Below are positions 1 through 10,668 of a stretch of DNA of 64,000 bases, in pieces. Positions within the stretch are counted from its first letter, which is position 1. Each line of letters begins with the position of its first letter. The position numbers were made by a program, and so were the translations under genes. Location of the stretch: assembly GCA_949361645.1 (NCBI GenBank), contig OX442430.1, positions 5,816,543-5,880,542 of the forward strand, given 5' to 3'. This DNA comes from Spongilla lacustris (lineage: Eukaryota > Porifera > Demospongiae > Spongillida > Spongillidae). The notes beneath the pieces were generated by a model. That model was not told the DNA's origin, made no database searches, and saw nothing but the letters and a program-made list of their open reading frames with translations.

Positions 1-1428
1 CGCCCTTAGCAACGACCTCAAGCGATTCTCCACGCCTGCGACTATAATGCAGACATCGTAAAGGGAACTAGAGGTATACTAATATACATACAGGCATTGC
101 ATTGTAGACATGCACCTTTTTTTATACCATGCCCAGCCTTCAAACATACTAAAAGTGCACGTGTGTACCGAGAGTATCGTTTATATTAGACCCTATTGTG
201 CATGGGACAATGAACAGCTGTCATGTTCTGTTCTTTCATAATTTAAAGCAGCTGCTAATCCCATGCATTCCCAATCAGCCTCGCGTCTCCGCTACCAATA
301 GCCACCAGTACCATGCAGCCTCATCTCAGGTAAAAATGTGTAAATATGCATGGTATCATTTCCGCCGTACTAAATGACAATGACGTCATATTTACTATAT
401 GATGTTGACCATATTTACTAACACATGATGGTGACGTATGTAAGAAAATAGAACAAGAATTATAAATGCGCCTTCCACTTCTACCAAGACAGTCACATAC
501 ATTTGATTACCTTTCAGTGTTAAACATCTTTCCGATTTAAAAAGGATCAATGGACCCACTCGCGTAAGATCGGGATTTTTGATTGCACATGTGAATCACG
601 GCTGTCTGCTCTCATCGAACGCGTGGAAATTAGGCCCTACGCCCAGATGTTTTGAAATGGTTTCGAAGCCCCATAGCAACGGACTTGACAACCGATGTCC
701 TTAGGAAAGTGCTGTGTAGAACGTACAAGAAATGTAGCAAGCAGTTAAACGCTGCACCACAAGTTACAAGCACCTTTGACCCTTTTATATAGCAGAAATC
801 AAATTGCCTTATCTTATGAACCGTTGGCTTTTGCGCTCGAAAGCAAAGGTACTCCTTGCGGGGAACGGTCAACGGTGACCTCGTGGATTCAATAAACAAT
901 ACTGACGCTCGGACACAAGAACTGAGCAAAAAACAACTATTATGATAAAGAAAGTAGAATGTCCTATTTGTTTTTAGTAAAAGCTAGTGCTAACGAATTT
1001 TCTGAAATGGTTTTAAAGCCTCTTGAAATCGGCCATTTTCTTCGTAATGTAGGCCTACGTACGGATATGCATACATCGGTATGTATTGATCTAACAGAAT
1101 TGCTACTAATTAAAATTGGTTTCAGAACGTATTGTCACATGCCATAGATAGCCCAGTGGAGCTTTACATATCTGTCGTACTGAGTAGCATGCATACACTG
1201 TATACACACACATTAATGATGAGCAGGGCTAGGATTGTGTCAGCTTTTGACTCCTCGTTGGAGGGGGGAATGGCAGCAACCAATTTTGTGGCTCTTATCT
1301 TAAAAAAAATAAATAACAGAATTAATGGCCTTTAACAATGCATTGCAGTTGCTTCACTTTGAATAAATCGACTCAGCACTCTCTTCTCCAAAACAGACCT
1401 AAACAAACATGGGTAGCATTTGCCCATT
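1..1428. other. No gene recognised
   Basis: I see no ORF with coding character and no known repeat here. A TATAAAT stands at 461, followed about 30 bases later by a possible initiator. This could be a core promoter, but no convincing first exon follows, so I do not call it. Short ORFs near 630-929 and 959-1335 show no recognisable domain. Confidence 0.3.
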
Positions 1429-2137
1429 GGGCTATTCCAGTAAATAGATAAGTGTACACCCCTACTGATGACATAAATTTGTGTCCTGGGGGGTATGTTT
1501 GATATTATAAATCCATGCATGTAATGATATAGATCATGACCTGGGGGGAGTTTTTATCCTAGTCTTGGGGGGGTGGGGGTGGAATGAGTCATGTCCGGAG
1601 GGGGGGGGGGGGGGGGGGGGGTGATGGTGCGATTGCAAAACATTGCAGATAATTTGCTTATTGCCTTTGGCCTCACCTCCTCAACTGTTGATATCAGCAT
1701 ACTCGACGTTTCTGTATCTAATGTAAGCATTCTATGAAAAACTGTCCTTTGACAAAGGAGATACATCACAGGTGTTGTATAACGCCATTTCAGTGGCAAA
1801 TACATACCAATGAAGAATGCATGCAAGGTATATGAGTCACACCCAATAGGTTCATAGCACTTTGGAATATTGCCCCATCTCCATTCTTCTCTCATGATCA
1901 TTGTCCACCTCTTGCAAGCCAGACTATTTTCAACCAGCTGAAGTGTCAGTCAGCTGTGTTCCTGCCTTCTGACACAGCCCCCTGAGCTCCAATGCAACGT
2001 ACTGGTATGCACCAATGCAAGTGGGTAGCAGCAACAGGTGCATGGTGAAAACTGCCCTTCAAAATGCATACACTAGAAGACCATGCCACACAATGGGCTA
2101 TTCCAGTTAATAAGTGTACACCCCTACTGATGACATT
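1429..2137. repeat. Pair of ~45-bp direct repeats flanking C/G-rich DNA
   Basis: The block starting GGGCTATTCCAG at 1429-1475 recurs at 2095-2137 with small indels. Just after the first copy the strand is G-rich (poly-G near 1600-1621). After the second copy it is C-rich (from 2200). The pair therefore flanks a partly inverted low-complexity segment. No ORF here is credible, because the predicted proline or glycine runs are homopolymer readings. Confidence 0.6.
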
Positions 2138-2199
2138 ATTTTTAAATTAACCCCGTTGGACGCATGCATGTATGTCTCAGTACACTACACCCGGGATAT

Positions 2200-2640
2200 G
2201 ATTTGTAGTTCCCGCAGGACATGTTTTATACCATTCACACACTCCCCCCCCCCCCCCCCCCCCCCCCCATGGACATTACATTCCCCACCCCACCCTCAAT
2301 ACATGGATTAAAACTTCCCCCAAGACATGATTTATGCCCCCTCTCCCGCGGACATCTACATGGATTATAACTCCTCCCAAGGCATAATTATATTTAATAC
2401 CATTCACCCCCACCTCCCCCCAGGACAAGATTTATAGCGCACACACACACACACACACACCCCCCCTTGGACATGACTTATATCAACCCCCCCCCCCCCC
2501 CCACCCCCACCCCCACCCCAGGTCAAGATTTATAGCGCCCCCCTGGACATGGCATATACCACCCCCACTCCCCCAGGATATGGATTATAACTCCCCCCCC
2601 CACTCATCCCCCAGGACAAGATTTATACATAGCTGCATGC
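2200..2640. repeat. Degenerate C-rich minisatellite
   Basis: About nine degenerate copies of a ~25-45 bp unit with the core CCCCCAGGACAAGATTTATA follow one another, mixed with C10-20 runs and an (AC)n stretch at 2440-2460. The G-rich complement could form quadruplexes. No coding meaning. Confidence 0.7.
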
Positions 2641-3499
2641 ATGGCTATTTGCTTCTATTTGCGCATTTTAGCCGTTGCCCACACACTCTGCAGTGCTTGG
2701 GCTCTTGGTGCATGTGGTAATCCATTCCTGTATATAACATGTACATACATACATAACGAGAATCGTATCGATTATTCATGAAATACGATCGCGTTGTTTG
2801 GGACGACAGATAATTCGTTAGTACTTAAGGAGTGAGAATTCTAACAGCCACATCTCTTCTCTCTTACTCATCGGTGTTGTAAGCTTACTATCTGGATTAG
2901 TGCACGAAGTCCACTGTACTGAATTTAGTACCCACCCCAGCACCCCTCTAAAATGATTGCCGCGTGGCGTTCTGTAAACACCTTGCGCATACCATTGCCG
3001 TTTGACGTGGAGTGTGTATGTAAAGTCTTGAAAACATAAAAATGAGTGTGGTGTTTGAATCTATTTTCATATTTTGATTTGCTGGTTTTACTGAGGTGTT
3101 ACGAACTTACGAGCTTCGAAACACGGGTACTCAGTAATGAGGTGTTTAGCCGTGGAATTTTTTATTATGGCTATGAGCCTATGACATCACGTCCGGACAT
3201 CTTATTTTGTCAGAGATCCAGAGTGTCTTCCTTTGTCTAGCTGTTAGGCTTCGAATCATGTCTGGTAATACTTGCATTGTGTGCTAGAGGTGGAACCAGG
3301 TAGAAATGGCCGGGAAATGGCACCTTGTTTCTATGGCATGGAGGCTCCTTTATAATCTTTAATTTATCAACATGTCGCGGTATAGCTTTGTAAGTACATA
3401 AAGGTGACAATAAAACCAACTGCACTGGTTGAGGAATGATATTCGAAAACTCTAGCCACAGCCGAACCGCGTCCCTATCGGCGCAAAGTAAGCCGGAAA
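2641..3499. other. No gene recognised
   Basis: Unique-looking AT-rich DNA. Two ORFs of about 62-64 codons (3046-3240 plus, 3237-3425 minus) have no recognisable domain and no flanking splice context, so I treat them as chance. Confidence 0.3.
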
Positions 3500-3790
3500 C
3501 TGATGTGCACGTCTTTATTCACGTATACCTATGTAACGGATCAATCAAATCAAATTTTATAAAACACAACAATTCAATAGCTACAGGACTTTACTACCTA
3601 CCAACCTAATTTGAAGCGATTCGTTTGCTCCTATCAAAAGATTTCGCAGTTTGAATCCAATATGGTGTCAGACCTCAGAGTGAAGACAAGAAGTTAGTGC
3701 AAAATCCAAATATATGTTTTACGATAAAGAGACAGTCTGATGTGAAGTACTGACGATAGAACATCGATAACGTGAATCGTTGCAAAGTTA
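3500..3790 (+). repeat. Ancient degenerate copy of the giant-palindrome tip
   Basis: This stretch aligns by eye with the tip block of the giant palindromic elements, for example 45220-45480. Shared landmarks in order are TGTAACGGAT, CTACCTAC, AATTTGAAGCGATT, CTCCTA and then AGACAG..TGTGAAGT. Divergence is high, with many indels. It shows the tip family existed in this locus long before the near-identical copies downstream. It could instead be a related non-autonomous element that donated the tip. Confidence 0.55.
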
Positions 3791-4149
3791 TTGCGAGTCA
3801 TGTGTAAAGCATTCATTTACTACCATACTGATTAATTAATGAACCATTTTGTGTGATGCATGGCGTGTGTTATAGTCTTTGAAAAAGTTTGAAGCAACGG
3901 TAAGTGGTGCTAATGTATGAAAACTTAAAAAGTATGGTTAAGCATGGAAATGAGTGTAGTTTGATCAGGCCAAAAGGCGTGACCCGATATTACATCCTTG
4001 ACCACTGAGAGCGCCGTCGAGCAAATCTAAATCGGATCGCACGGAATTCATATAAATGATGATCTGGATTGACCAAAAACACTCTGGTGGTATAGCTTGG
4101 TGTTCCTGCTACTCAAAAATGTATTTGTCTCAATAGCACCACCTACAAT

Positions 4150-4310
4150 GGCCAAGATATTTTTCAAACCATGCATCCTGTAATTTCCTAATACTAAGTT
4201 CCACCTCTAAAGTACTCGTCGCAACGAACCGCGCGCGCTGCTGAAATTCTACCGCATACCACTAGATCTGAACAAACGGGCACTGTTGCACCTTTCCGAT
4301 TGTTGCAATT
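4150..4310 (+). repeat. Start of segmental duplication unit A (mate 18752-18915)
   Basis: About 160 bp match 18752-18915, sharing TTTTTCAAACCAT, CCACCTCTAAAGTACTCGT and GAAATTCTACCGCATACCA. In the mate this is followed at once by R700 sequence. Here R700 starts only near 7830. So 4310-7830 was inserted here, or was lost in the mate. The mate carries a small extra hairpin (CATAGAT...ATCTATG) in the middle. Confidence 0.75.
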
Positions 4311-4587
4311 TTTTCATTGTTTAAATCACAGAAATAATAACACGGATGTGAAGAGCACATTAAACCATACTTAATGATACCAAAATCATAAGTTTATGAT
4401 TTAGAATACGGAAGATGTAACGTTTTAAAGCGTAAAAAAAATTTGTATGGGATTTCATTAAAACGTGCGTCCGTACGTATGTTCTCTTAATCTTTAATCT
4501 GATCCTGAATTCAGGATCGGTAAAATCCTGAATTCTGGATGGTGAGTTCTGCCTTTATAACAAGCATTGCAGTGAAAATTAAAATCA

Positions 4588-4996
4588 TTAACTCTTCGGG
4601 TGCCAGACGTGTGTAATAATATTATACATTTGTACATGGTACCATATGCTGCATGTGAAAATTTACATGTATTGCATATGTGTGCATGTCACTAAAGTAC
4701 TGTACATGTACACTGGATATACTCCGCAAACTTTCAATTGCTGATTGCTACTTGCATTAGAGTTTCTCCCACATCAATAATGTGCACAACTAGCATATGA
4801 ACTCTGGTAACAGTTGATGTAGTGTTGGAAGGAATTTGAAGAGTTGTACTACTCCCTATAAGTACTCCTTACTTCATTGCGCACATCAGTATTCAAGAAC
4901 AGAATGGAGTTATCACTGTACCTCCATTTACATTTACATGTATGTGCGTGCTAATTGGGGTGCATATAAATATGCCCTTGGCACCCAAAGGGTTAA
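4588..4996. mobile_element. piggyBac-like MITE (TTAA flanks)
   Basis: TTAA lies at 4588-4591 and 4993-4996. Just inside are inverted ends: CTCTTCGGGTGCCA on the left, and CCCTTTGGGTGCCA on the right in reverse complement. TTAA target duplication with CCYT-type ends is the known signature of the piggyBac superfamily. The 401-bp body has no ORF, so it is non-autonomous. It sits inside the foldback-like element at 4490-5852. Confidence 0.65.
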
Positions 4997-5793
4997 AAGA
5001 TGAAAGCTGTTTGCCGGTTTCACCAATGGTACACACATTCTATAGCATGGAATAATTTTTATCATCTAGAAAGCTGCCCAAACTTCAAGGATGCATAAGC
5101 ACGTTCGTTGCTCCCGCGTACATAAATTAAATGATTAGCAATTTATAGTTTGTAATGCGTACAAAGAGCATTGAACATATCAATGTTACTCCTTTTCACT
5201 ACTTATTGGTAGTAGCACCTCCAGACTCTTGGTAGAAGTTGTATTTTTATCAAACTTGCACACAAAAAAATAGAAAAGTGTAATTTATTATCACTGTCCG
5301 AGCATACGCCCCTTCTTTTTATGTCCCAACAGTACTGGTGACAGCCTTTCTACCAATGCCAAGCATGTCTGCATCGCTCTCAACGACAGAAATGCGTTTT
5401 TATTATTATTTTGCAGAGGCTAACCATCGTACCACCCGCTCTGACTCGCTTCGCTTAGTCCGCCTTGAGTTAATTCGATGCTCGTACCTCCTGTGTCCCA
5501 TATTGTTGAATTTGCTTATTAAATGGCTCTCCTTACAGATCTTAGTAACAGTTTCTATCGTGAAAGTAAGCTTTCTGCTCTTTCCTCAACCTTATACCTG
5601 ACGTTGATGGTAACCGCGGCATTATTTGCGACCGAAAAAGTAAACTAAGCCTAAACATTGTTTTTTCTAAAAGAAATAAAGATTTGAATGATTAGAATGG
5701 ATAGCGCTGTTTAGATGAAAGCCTACAGAAGCTAAATATAAAAAAAAAATCATCAGTACCGTTCGAATTGATGTCGATACGAGCGGCGTAAAG

Positions 5794-5833
5794 TCATCCT
5801 TAATTCAGGATTTCCATCCTGAATTAAGGATGA
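5794..5833. repeat. Perfect 18-bp hairpin
   Basis: The arm TCATCCTTAATTCAGGAT at 5794-5811 is followed by the 4-base loop TTCC and its exact reverse complement at 5816-5833. It forms the right terminus of the foldback-like element. Confidence 0.9.
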
Positions 5834-5852
5834 AAATAGATTAAAGGTTAAA

Positions 5853-7186
5853 TCCTAACATATCAGGATGCATGGAAGTTTCAATGCCCGTTCAAATTAT
5901 TCACTATGCAAGCGATATAGCTCACAACATATACGTATAGGGAAATTAACACATTAATACATTAAGTAAGTGTATTAATCAATTTAGCTAGTGCATATTG
6001 CATGCAATTATTAAAACATAAATCAAAGAACTGTCACACTGCAACAATGTGAGAGCCTCAGCTTCCTGGACGGGTTGCAGAAGGCCAGCCTGGCCTGACA
6101 GGTAGGCCTGCCAGGCCAGACTGTCCGCTTGCATGGCCTGGCAGGCCGGACTCTGACCTGACAGGCCGGGATCCACCCACAAAAGGGGAGTAGATTGTCA
6201 CATCAATGCATGCACCAGCAATTATATGGTGTTATCTTTTATAGATGCACAGCTTTGACTGATTTCAGGGTGCTCTGTCTCAGGAAGGAAGCTATTTAAA
6301 TTACTAGTACTGACTCTGTGTGGTATTAGCAGTATTGGAAGTGCAAATATTCTATTATCTATATACATAAATGTAAACTGCATGATCACATATAGAGATG
6401 AAGGCCCAAGCATATTTCTGTGTCGAGTATTCCATGCACATTACATATATCCTGCATGATGCATATTGTTCCAACTACCAACCATTTTTATGGAGGTGAA
6501 GGGGGGTGGGGGTGGGGGTGGGGGTGGGGATGTACTGGACAGCTTCATTGATTGGTTATAGTCTTATAGATTCCTGTTCCAAGTGATTAACATGTTTATG
6601 ATGCATTAGAGAAGTCATGCGAATAATGAAGTTCTTTAGCATGGTCAGTTGCGCACGAGAATGAGAAACTCACTTTGTCGTTACCAAATATGTACTTACA
6701 TGTATAAGGTTGCAAGTGCAGCTCTTGCATGGGGTTGTGATCAAAACATGACCTTTATTAAATATAAGTGGTGCATGACACCGGGCAGATAATGGGGGAA
6801 CCTTGATCAGTTGTAAACTGTTCGAGTGGGGGGCTTTTTAGCTTTTTAAAAATATGAGAGATATACATGTATATAGACTCTGCACCTAGAAATGCGACCA
6901 TACAATGGAAGCAGAGTTAGTGTTCTATTTTCGTCTTTGTGGGAATTCCAACGTGACGATTACTTTAGAGTACCACGAAATATCCCCCTCCTCACAGAAA
7001 AAAATGGCCCGAGTTTTTAAAAACAAACGTATCGACATATAATCGTTAAAAATTCCGCGTACTTGTTTTAAACATGCCAGGAAAGAACTGGCACTCCAGC
7101 AGGAGTTTAAAGTATGGCACGCAGCTGCGTTCATGATTACGTCAATTGCGCTCGTTTAAACACGCTTACACGGGATATTTTTTTGA
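5853..7186. other. No gene recognised
   Basis: Contains short GC-rich palindromes built on CTGGCAGGCC (6085-6170), a (GGGGGT)n stretch (6505-6535), and a motif at 6597-6636 that recurs, diverged, at 10149-10190. No convincing coding sequence. Confidence 0.35.
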
Positions 7187-7218
7187 GGGGGGGGGGGGGG
7201 GGGGGGGGGGGTGGGGGG
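7187..7218 (+). repeat. Poly-G tract left of assembly gap
   Basis: An almost pure G run of about 25-30 bases, followed by GGGGGA-rich sequence. Together with the poly-C tract at 7770-7812 it brackets the sequencing gap. Long homopolymer G is a common cause of assembly breaks. Confidence 0.9.
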
Positions 7219-7344
7219 GAGGGGGGCGGAAGGGGAGGGATATCTCGCGGTAATCATCTGGATTATGTATCCAAAGATCGGGGTTGGAGGAAGCACGGCT
7301 GATAAAAGTGGAGTACCTGAAGTGGATTCGTGCGCAGCACAAAT

Positions 7345-7544
7345 NNNNNNNNNNNNNNNNNNNNNNNNNNNNNNNNNNNNNNNNNNNNNNNNNNNNNNNN
7401 NNNNNNNNNNNNNNNNNNNNNNNNNNNNNNNNNNNNNNNNNNNNNNNNNNNNNNNNNNNNNNNNNNNNNNNNNNNNNNNNNNNNNNNNNNNNNNNNNNNN
7501 NNNNNNNNNNNNNNNNNNNNNNNNNNNNNNNNNNNNNNNNNNNN
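7345..7544. other. Assembly gap (200 N)
   Basis: Exactly 200 undetermined bases, so the size is probably a placeholder. The left flank (7280-7344, plus strand) reads as a short helix-like peptide and could belong to an exon entering the gap, but this is weak. ORFs that run through the N stretch carry no information. Confidence 0.98.
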
Positions 7545-7769
7545 TTTTTCGAATAGTTAATAAAATGTGGCAAAGAAAGTTTTTTATTTATTATTATTTT
7601 TTAAATCTATACAGGACGACGAAAACGAACCTTCGAACTATGACGCAAAGCAACCATTCCATCCCGTAACACTACGCGATGCGTGGATCTCAAAAGTGTT
7701 AATAATCCTGCAATAATAATGTGGATCGAAAAAATAAGATGAGAGCGACGACCAAAGGATACCCCTCCC

Positions 7770-7811
<42 letters not shown>

Positions 7812-7812
7812 A
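7770..7812 (+). repeat. Poly-C tract right of assembly gap
   Basis: About 40 C bases with a terminal CACCCCCC. It mirrors the poly-G tract on the other side of the gap. Confidence 0.9.
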
Positions 7813-8290
7813 CCCCCCTTGGCATTCGCTCGTGTGTAGCCTTACATGTAGTTTTTCTATGCTCTCGGACACTCCGAGGGTCTTAATGACAGTCACTGGC
7901 AATGACAAGTTTCATGAGACATTTGCAATTCCTTACATGGTCATATGCTAATAATTACCAGTGTACATAAATAGAACGTGTATACATTCCTGATCGAACC
8001 AGCTAGTATCGTGAAGCTGTTTTAACTATCGTCAGGCTAAAAGATTGGCGAAGATATGGAAGGTAAGAAAATGTATCCATTTCGTTGAGACATTAAATCC
8101 TGCGATATCTTAATAGCGTCGCGCGTCGGTGGGTGCCGTATATAGTATATTTACTCAGGAGTGGTTAGACACGCCCAAGCTTTCGGATCCAACGTTGATT
8201 CGGGCATAGATTATTTAGACAGGGATTGGAAACGGGGTCACGTGCACGCCAATTAACAGCAGCCCCCCTCTCAACGGCACTGATTAACAG

Positions 8291-8356
8291 TAGTTGGGCG
8301 TAGCCCGACCTTCGCGTATTGGCGGCAATACGCGAAGGTCGGGCTACGCCCAACTA
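8291..8356. mobile_element. 66-bp perfect hairpin mini-element with 9-bp TSD
   Basis: A perfect 31-bp stem (8291-8321 pairs with 8326-8356) with a 4-base loop GCGG starts TAGTTGGGCGTAGC and ends in its exact complement. The 9-bp direct repeat GATTAACAG flanks it at 8282-8290 and 8357-8365. This is what insertion of a minimal palindromic transposon would leave. Nine-base duplications suggest a Mutator-like enzyme, which is an inference. It lies inside the hAT-like element, so it is younger. Confidence 0.75.
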
Positions 8357-8436
8357 GATTAACAGCTCCATCTGTGTTATAGCGGAAGATAGGTTATTAA
8401 TTATAGTAGTTATTGACTCAGAACAGAGTCTGTGTC

Positions 8437-9105
8437 CATAGCTATTCATCTGCAAAATGAGTAGCAGTAGAGGATGAAACCTTCAAACCCCGCTAATACT
8501 ATATACAAAAGTAGCCATCACATAGGCCCAGAACTGACAGTCGTCTCCTTATTCGTGCCGTGTCCCTGACCCGATATATAGTCGATGTAAAGCCAACTCT
8601 TTATACCCTTATACCAACACTCCCTGGCTTAGCACATAGCCCAGTTCTATCGCAAAATGAGTGTACTAGAGGATAAAACCTTCAAACACCGTTATAATTA
8701 CTATTTACAAAAGAAGCTATACGCCCAGCCGTGCGTGTCCCTAATGATTGACGCGATAGCGATGTAAAGCCAACCTTTTATAACCTCATACCAACACTCC
8801 CTGGCATTGTCCATAGCCCAGTTCTATCGCAAAATGAGTGCACTAGAGGTTGAAACCTTCAAACCCTATTAATACTATTTACAAAAGTAGCTATACGCCC
8901 AGAACTGCCAGTAGGTTCGTGCCGTGTCCCTAATGATTGACGCGATACTCAATGCAAAGCGAACTTTTTATAACCTCATACCAACGCTCCCTGGCTTAGT
9001 ACATAGCCCAGTTCTATCGCAAAATGAGTGCACTAGAGGATGAAACCTCCAAACCCCGTTAACACTATTTACAAAAGTAGCTATACGCCCAGGACTGACA
9101 GTATG
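8437..9105 (+). repeat. ~180-200-bp tandem repeat, four copies
   Basis: Units start near 8437, 8637, 8815 and 9004, the last one partial. Each has CAAAATGAGTG..CTAGAGG, CTATTTACAAAAG and CCAACACTCCCTGGC. A fifth copy lies in inverted orientation at about 9345-9470, making a large stem possible. The array fills the hAT-like element and has no coding potential. Confidence 0.85.
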
Positions 9106-10357
9106 TCTAAAACGCTGTTTCGTGCCACTACATGTTTTCAAAGCTAGGGAAAAGGGCAAAACCTATCCAGTTTTGTCCTGATTGCTACGAAGAACATATT
9201 TACAAACAATCAAGCTCAAAAAGCGTACAGAACAGTTTTTGCACGCCAAAAAGGATTCATTACTCAGCTTTTTATTAAAAGCTCCCGAAGATTCGCGTTC
9301 ACTAGAACTTCAAAAACGTTTCTAGACAAGCCTTACCTCTCATGAAAATTGGGTGGGCGTATAGCTTCTTTTGTAAATAGTAATAACGGTGTTTGAAGGT
9401 TTTATCCTCTAGTATACACTCATTTTGCGATAGAACTGGGCTATGTGCTAAGCCAGGGAGTGTTGGTATAAGTAAAACCAGCTATAACACATTTTCCCGC
9501 CAAACTCAAAAGGTACTACATGTATCCATTATAGCGCAAAGCCTTCTATCGTAAAATGTATGGCTCACGTGACCCGTTTCCAATCCCTGTCTATGATTCG
9601 GGTAACTTGGTTCCTCACGAGCAGAGATAGTTATTTCAAGAATTATTAACATTTATTTCTGCCACGGGCAGCTGAGTCCAAGGTGCTTGGCTGTTCAAAA
9701 TTACTATCGGGCCTTACGCCAGTTACTTGTTTGTAGGTATGTGCCTTAAGGCACTGCTATAGCTAGTCTGGCCAAATATAATGATACGTGTGTATACATT
9801 GATATTTGCAATCACACTTGTTACATGCACATGATGATGATGCACTTAAGCAAGTTTTGTATTACTCGAACCATGCACCCTGTCTCTTTAAATGCCAATT
9901 AAGAGTGCAAAATATACATAATTACAGGTGCACCCCGTAAGTCACGTGCATAAAATATAAGCCCCATAAAATGCTGCCCTTCAAGATACATGAATGTTTG
10001 ATTCATTACTGACTAGAAGGTAATTTGCCTCTATCTCTAACAAATTCCATTATACTGATATCATCGTTTTAGTAGGAGGAATTTGTAACCCATTTTTATA
10101 AAGTGCAGCAGGAAGTTCACTCATATTCCAGGGACTAATTTCTATAACCGATGCATTAGAAAAATCATCCGAATAATGAAATTCTTGTGCATGTTAAATG
10201 ATGGGAGAGGGAAGTTACTGAATGTGTATTTATATGTATCTAGTAAAACGCCATATATTAATATGCCCTTCAGAGTGTTAAAGTCGGCAATCCCATTTGG
10301 ATATTGCAACCGATATCTGTGGAACTTTCAGACAATGTATATACATGCATAAAACTG

Positions 10358-10668
10358 CTAATTCTTATTCCCTATTTGCATCCGAACTGTGAATAGATGT
10401 GCACACATTATCTTATGATGTAACACAACATGTGGCCACCATAGTAGAGGTGCTACACTGTAGTTCATCCAAGGATCTTCTGCCTGTTTGAGAAGTATCA
10501 TCACTGTCTGTACAGCACGCTCAGCCAGGCCATTACTTTGTGGATAATGTGGACTACTGGTTATGTGGTTGAAGCCATATTGCCTTGCAAATTGTTTCAT
10601 CTCCCATGAAACATGCTGTGGGCCATTGTCACTGATCGCTATCTCTGGCAAATACTCACACAAAAGAA
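10358..10668 (-). pseudogene. Ty3/gypsy-type integrase, C-terminal catalytic half (broken)
   Basis: Integrases cut and join retrotransposon DNA using a D,D,E active site. The minus-strand reading contains ISDNGPQ, which holds the second catalytic Asp, then YGFNHITSSPHYPQSNG and LAERAVQT, where the E region is expected. After that the similarity fades. The preceding part of the domain is missing here but present at 13590-13926. Upstream in this reading (10669 onward) the frame runs straight into a hAT/ZMYM-like fragment, so the junction at about 10668 is chimeric. It is truncated, has no LTR in view, and is certainly non-functional. Confidence 0.8.

Larger units (their letters stand above)
4490..5852. 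mobile_element. Foldback-like element with palindromic ends
   Basis: The left end (4490-4545) and the right end (5794-5852) are inverted copies of one another. Both contain CTTTAATCT followed by tandem TCCTGAATT/AATTCAGGAT palindromes. The right end alone is a perfect hairpin. The 1.2-kb interior has no coding potential and holds a nested MITE. No target-site duplication is evident. An alternative is two independently inserted short palindromic elements. Confidence 0.5.
8205..9594. mobile_element. hAT-like non-autonomous element, 1390 bp, 8-bp TSD
   Basis: Terminal inverted repeats run from GACAGGGATTGGAAACGGG into TCACGTG at both ends. The left copy has about seven extra bases after CATAGA. 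The 8-bp direct repeat GATTCGGG flanks it at 8197-8204 and 9595-9602. The paralogous R700 copy near 19418 has a single GATTCGGG, so the empty site is visible. Eight-base duplications are characteristic of hAT. The interior is a 180-200 bp tandem array plus about 230 bp of unassigned sequence, with no transposase. Confidence 0.75.
7830..9970 (+). repeat. R700 repeat, copy A (interrupted)
   Basis: A ~730-bp segment, split by a 1390-bp insertion at 8205-9594, is shared with 18925-21060 (copy B) and 28240-28500 (copy C). A conserved core reads AAAGAT..GG..ATATGGAAGGTAAG followed by a conserved AAATGTAT. The short ATGGAAG followed by GTAAG looks like a start codon next to a splice donor. The 3' part ends at CTTGTTTGTAG and then GTCTGGCC..., shared with copy B. 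It may be a duplicated promoter/first exon or a non-autonomous transposon. I cannot decide which. Confidence 0.7.

Noticed and set aside
461..495. Core promoter (TATAAAT plus initiator)
   Set aside because: No downstream first exon or supporting motif; AT-rich DNA gives such matches by chance.
7284..7344. Exon entering the assembly gap (plus-strand helix-like peptide)
   Set aside because: Only about 20 codons, no acceptor, and the opposite strand is also open.
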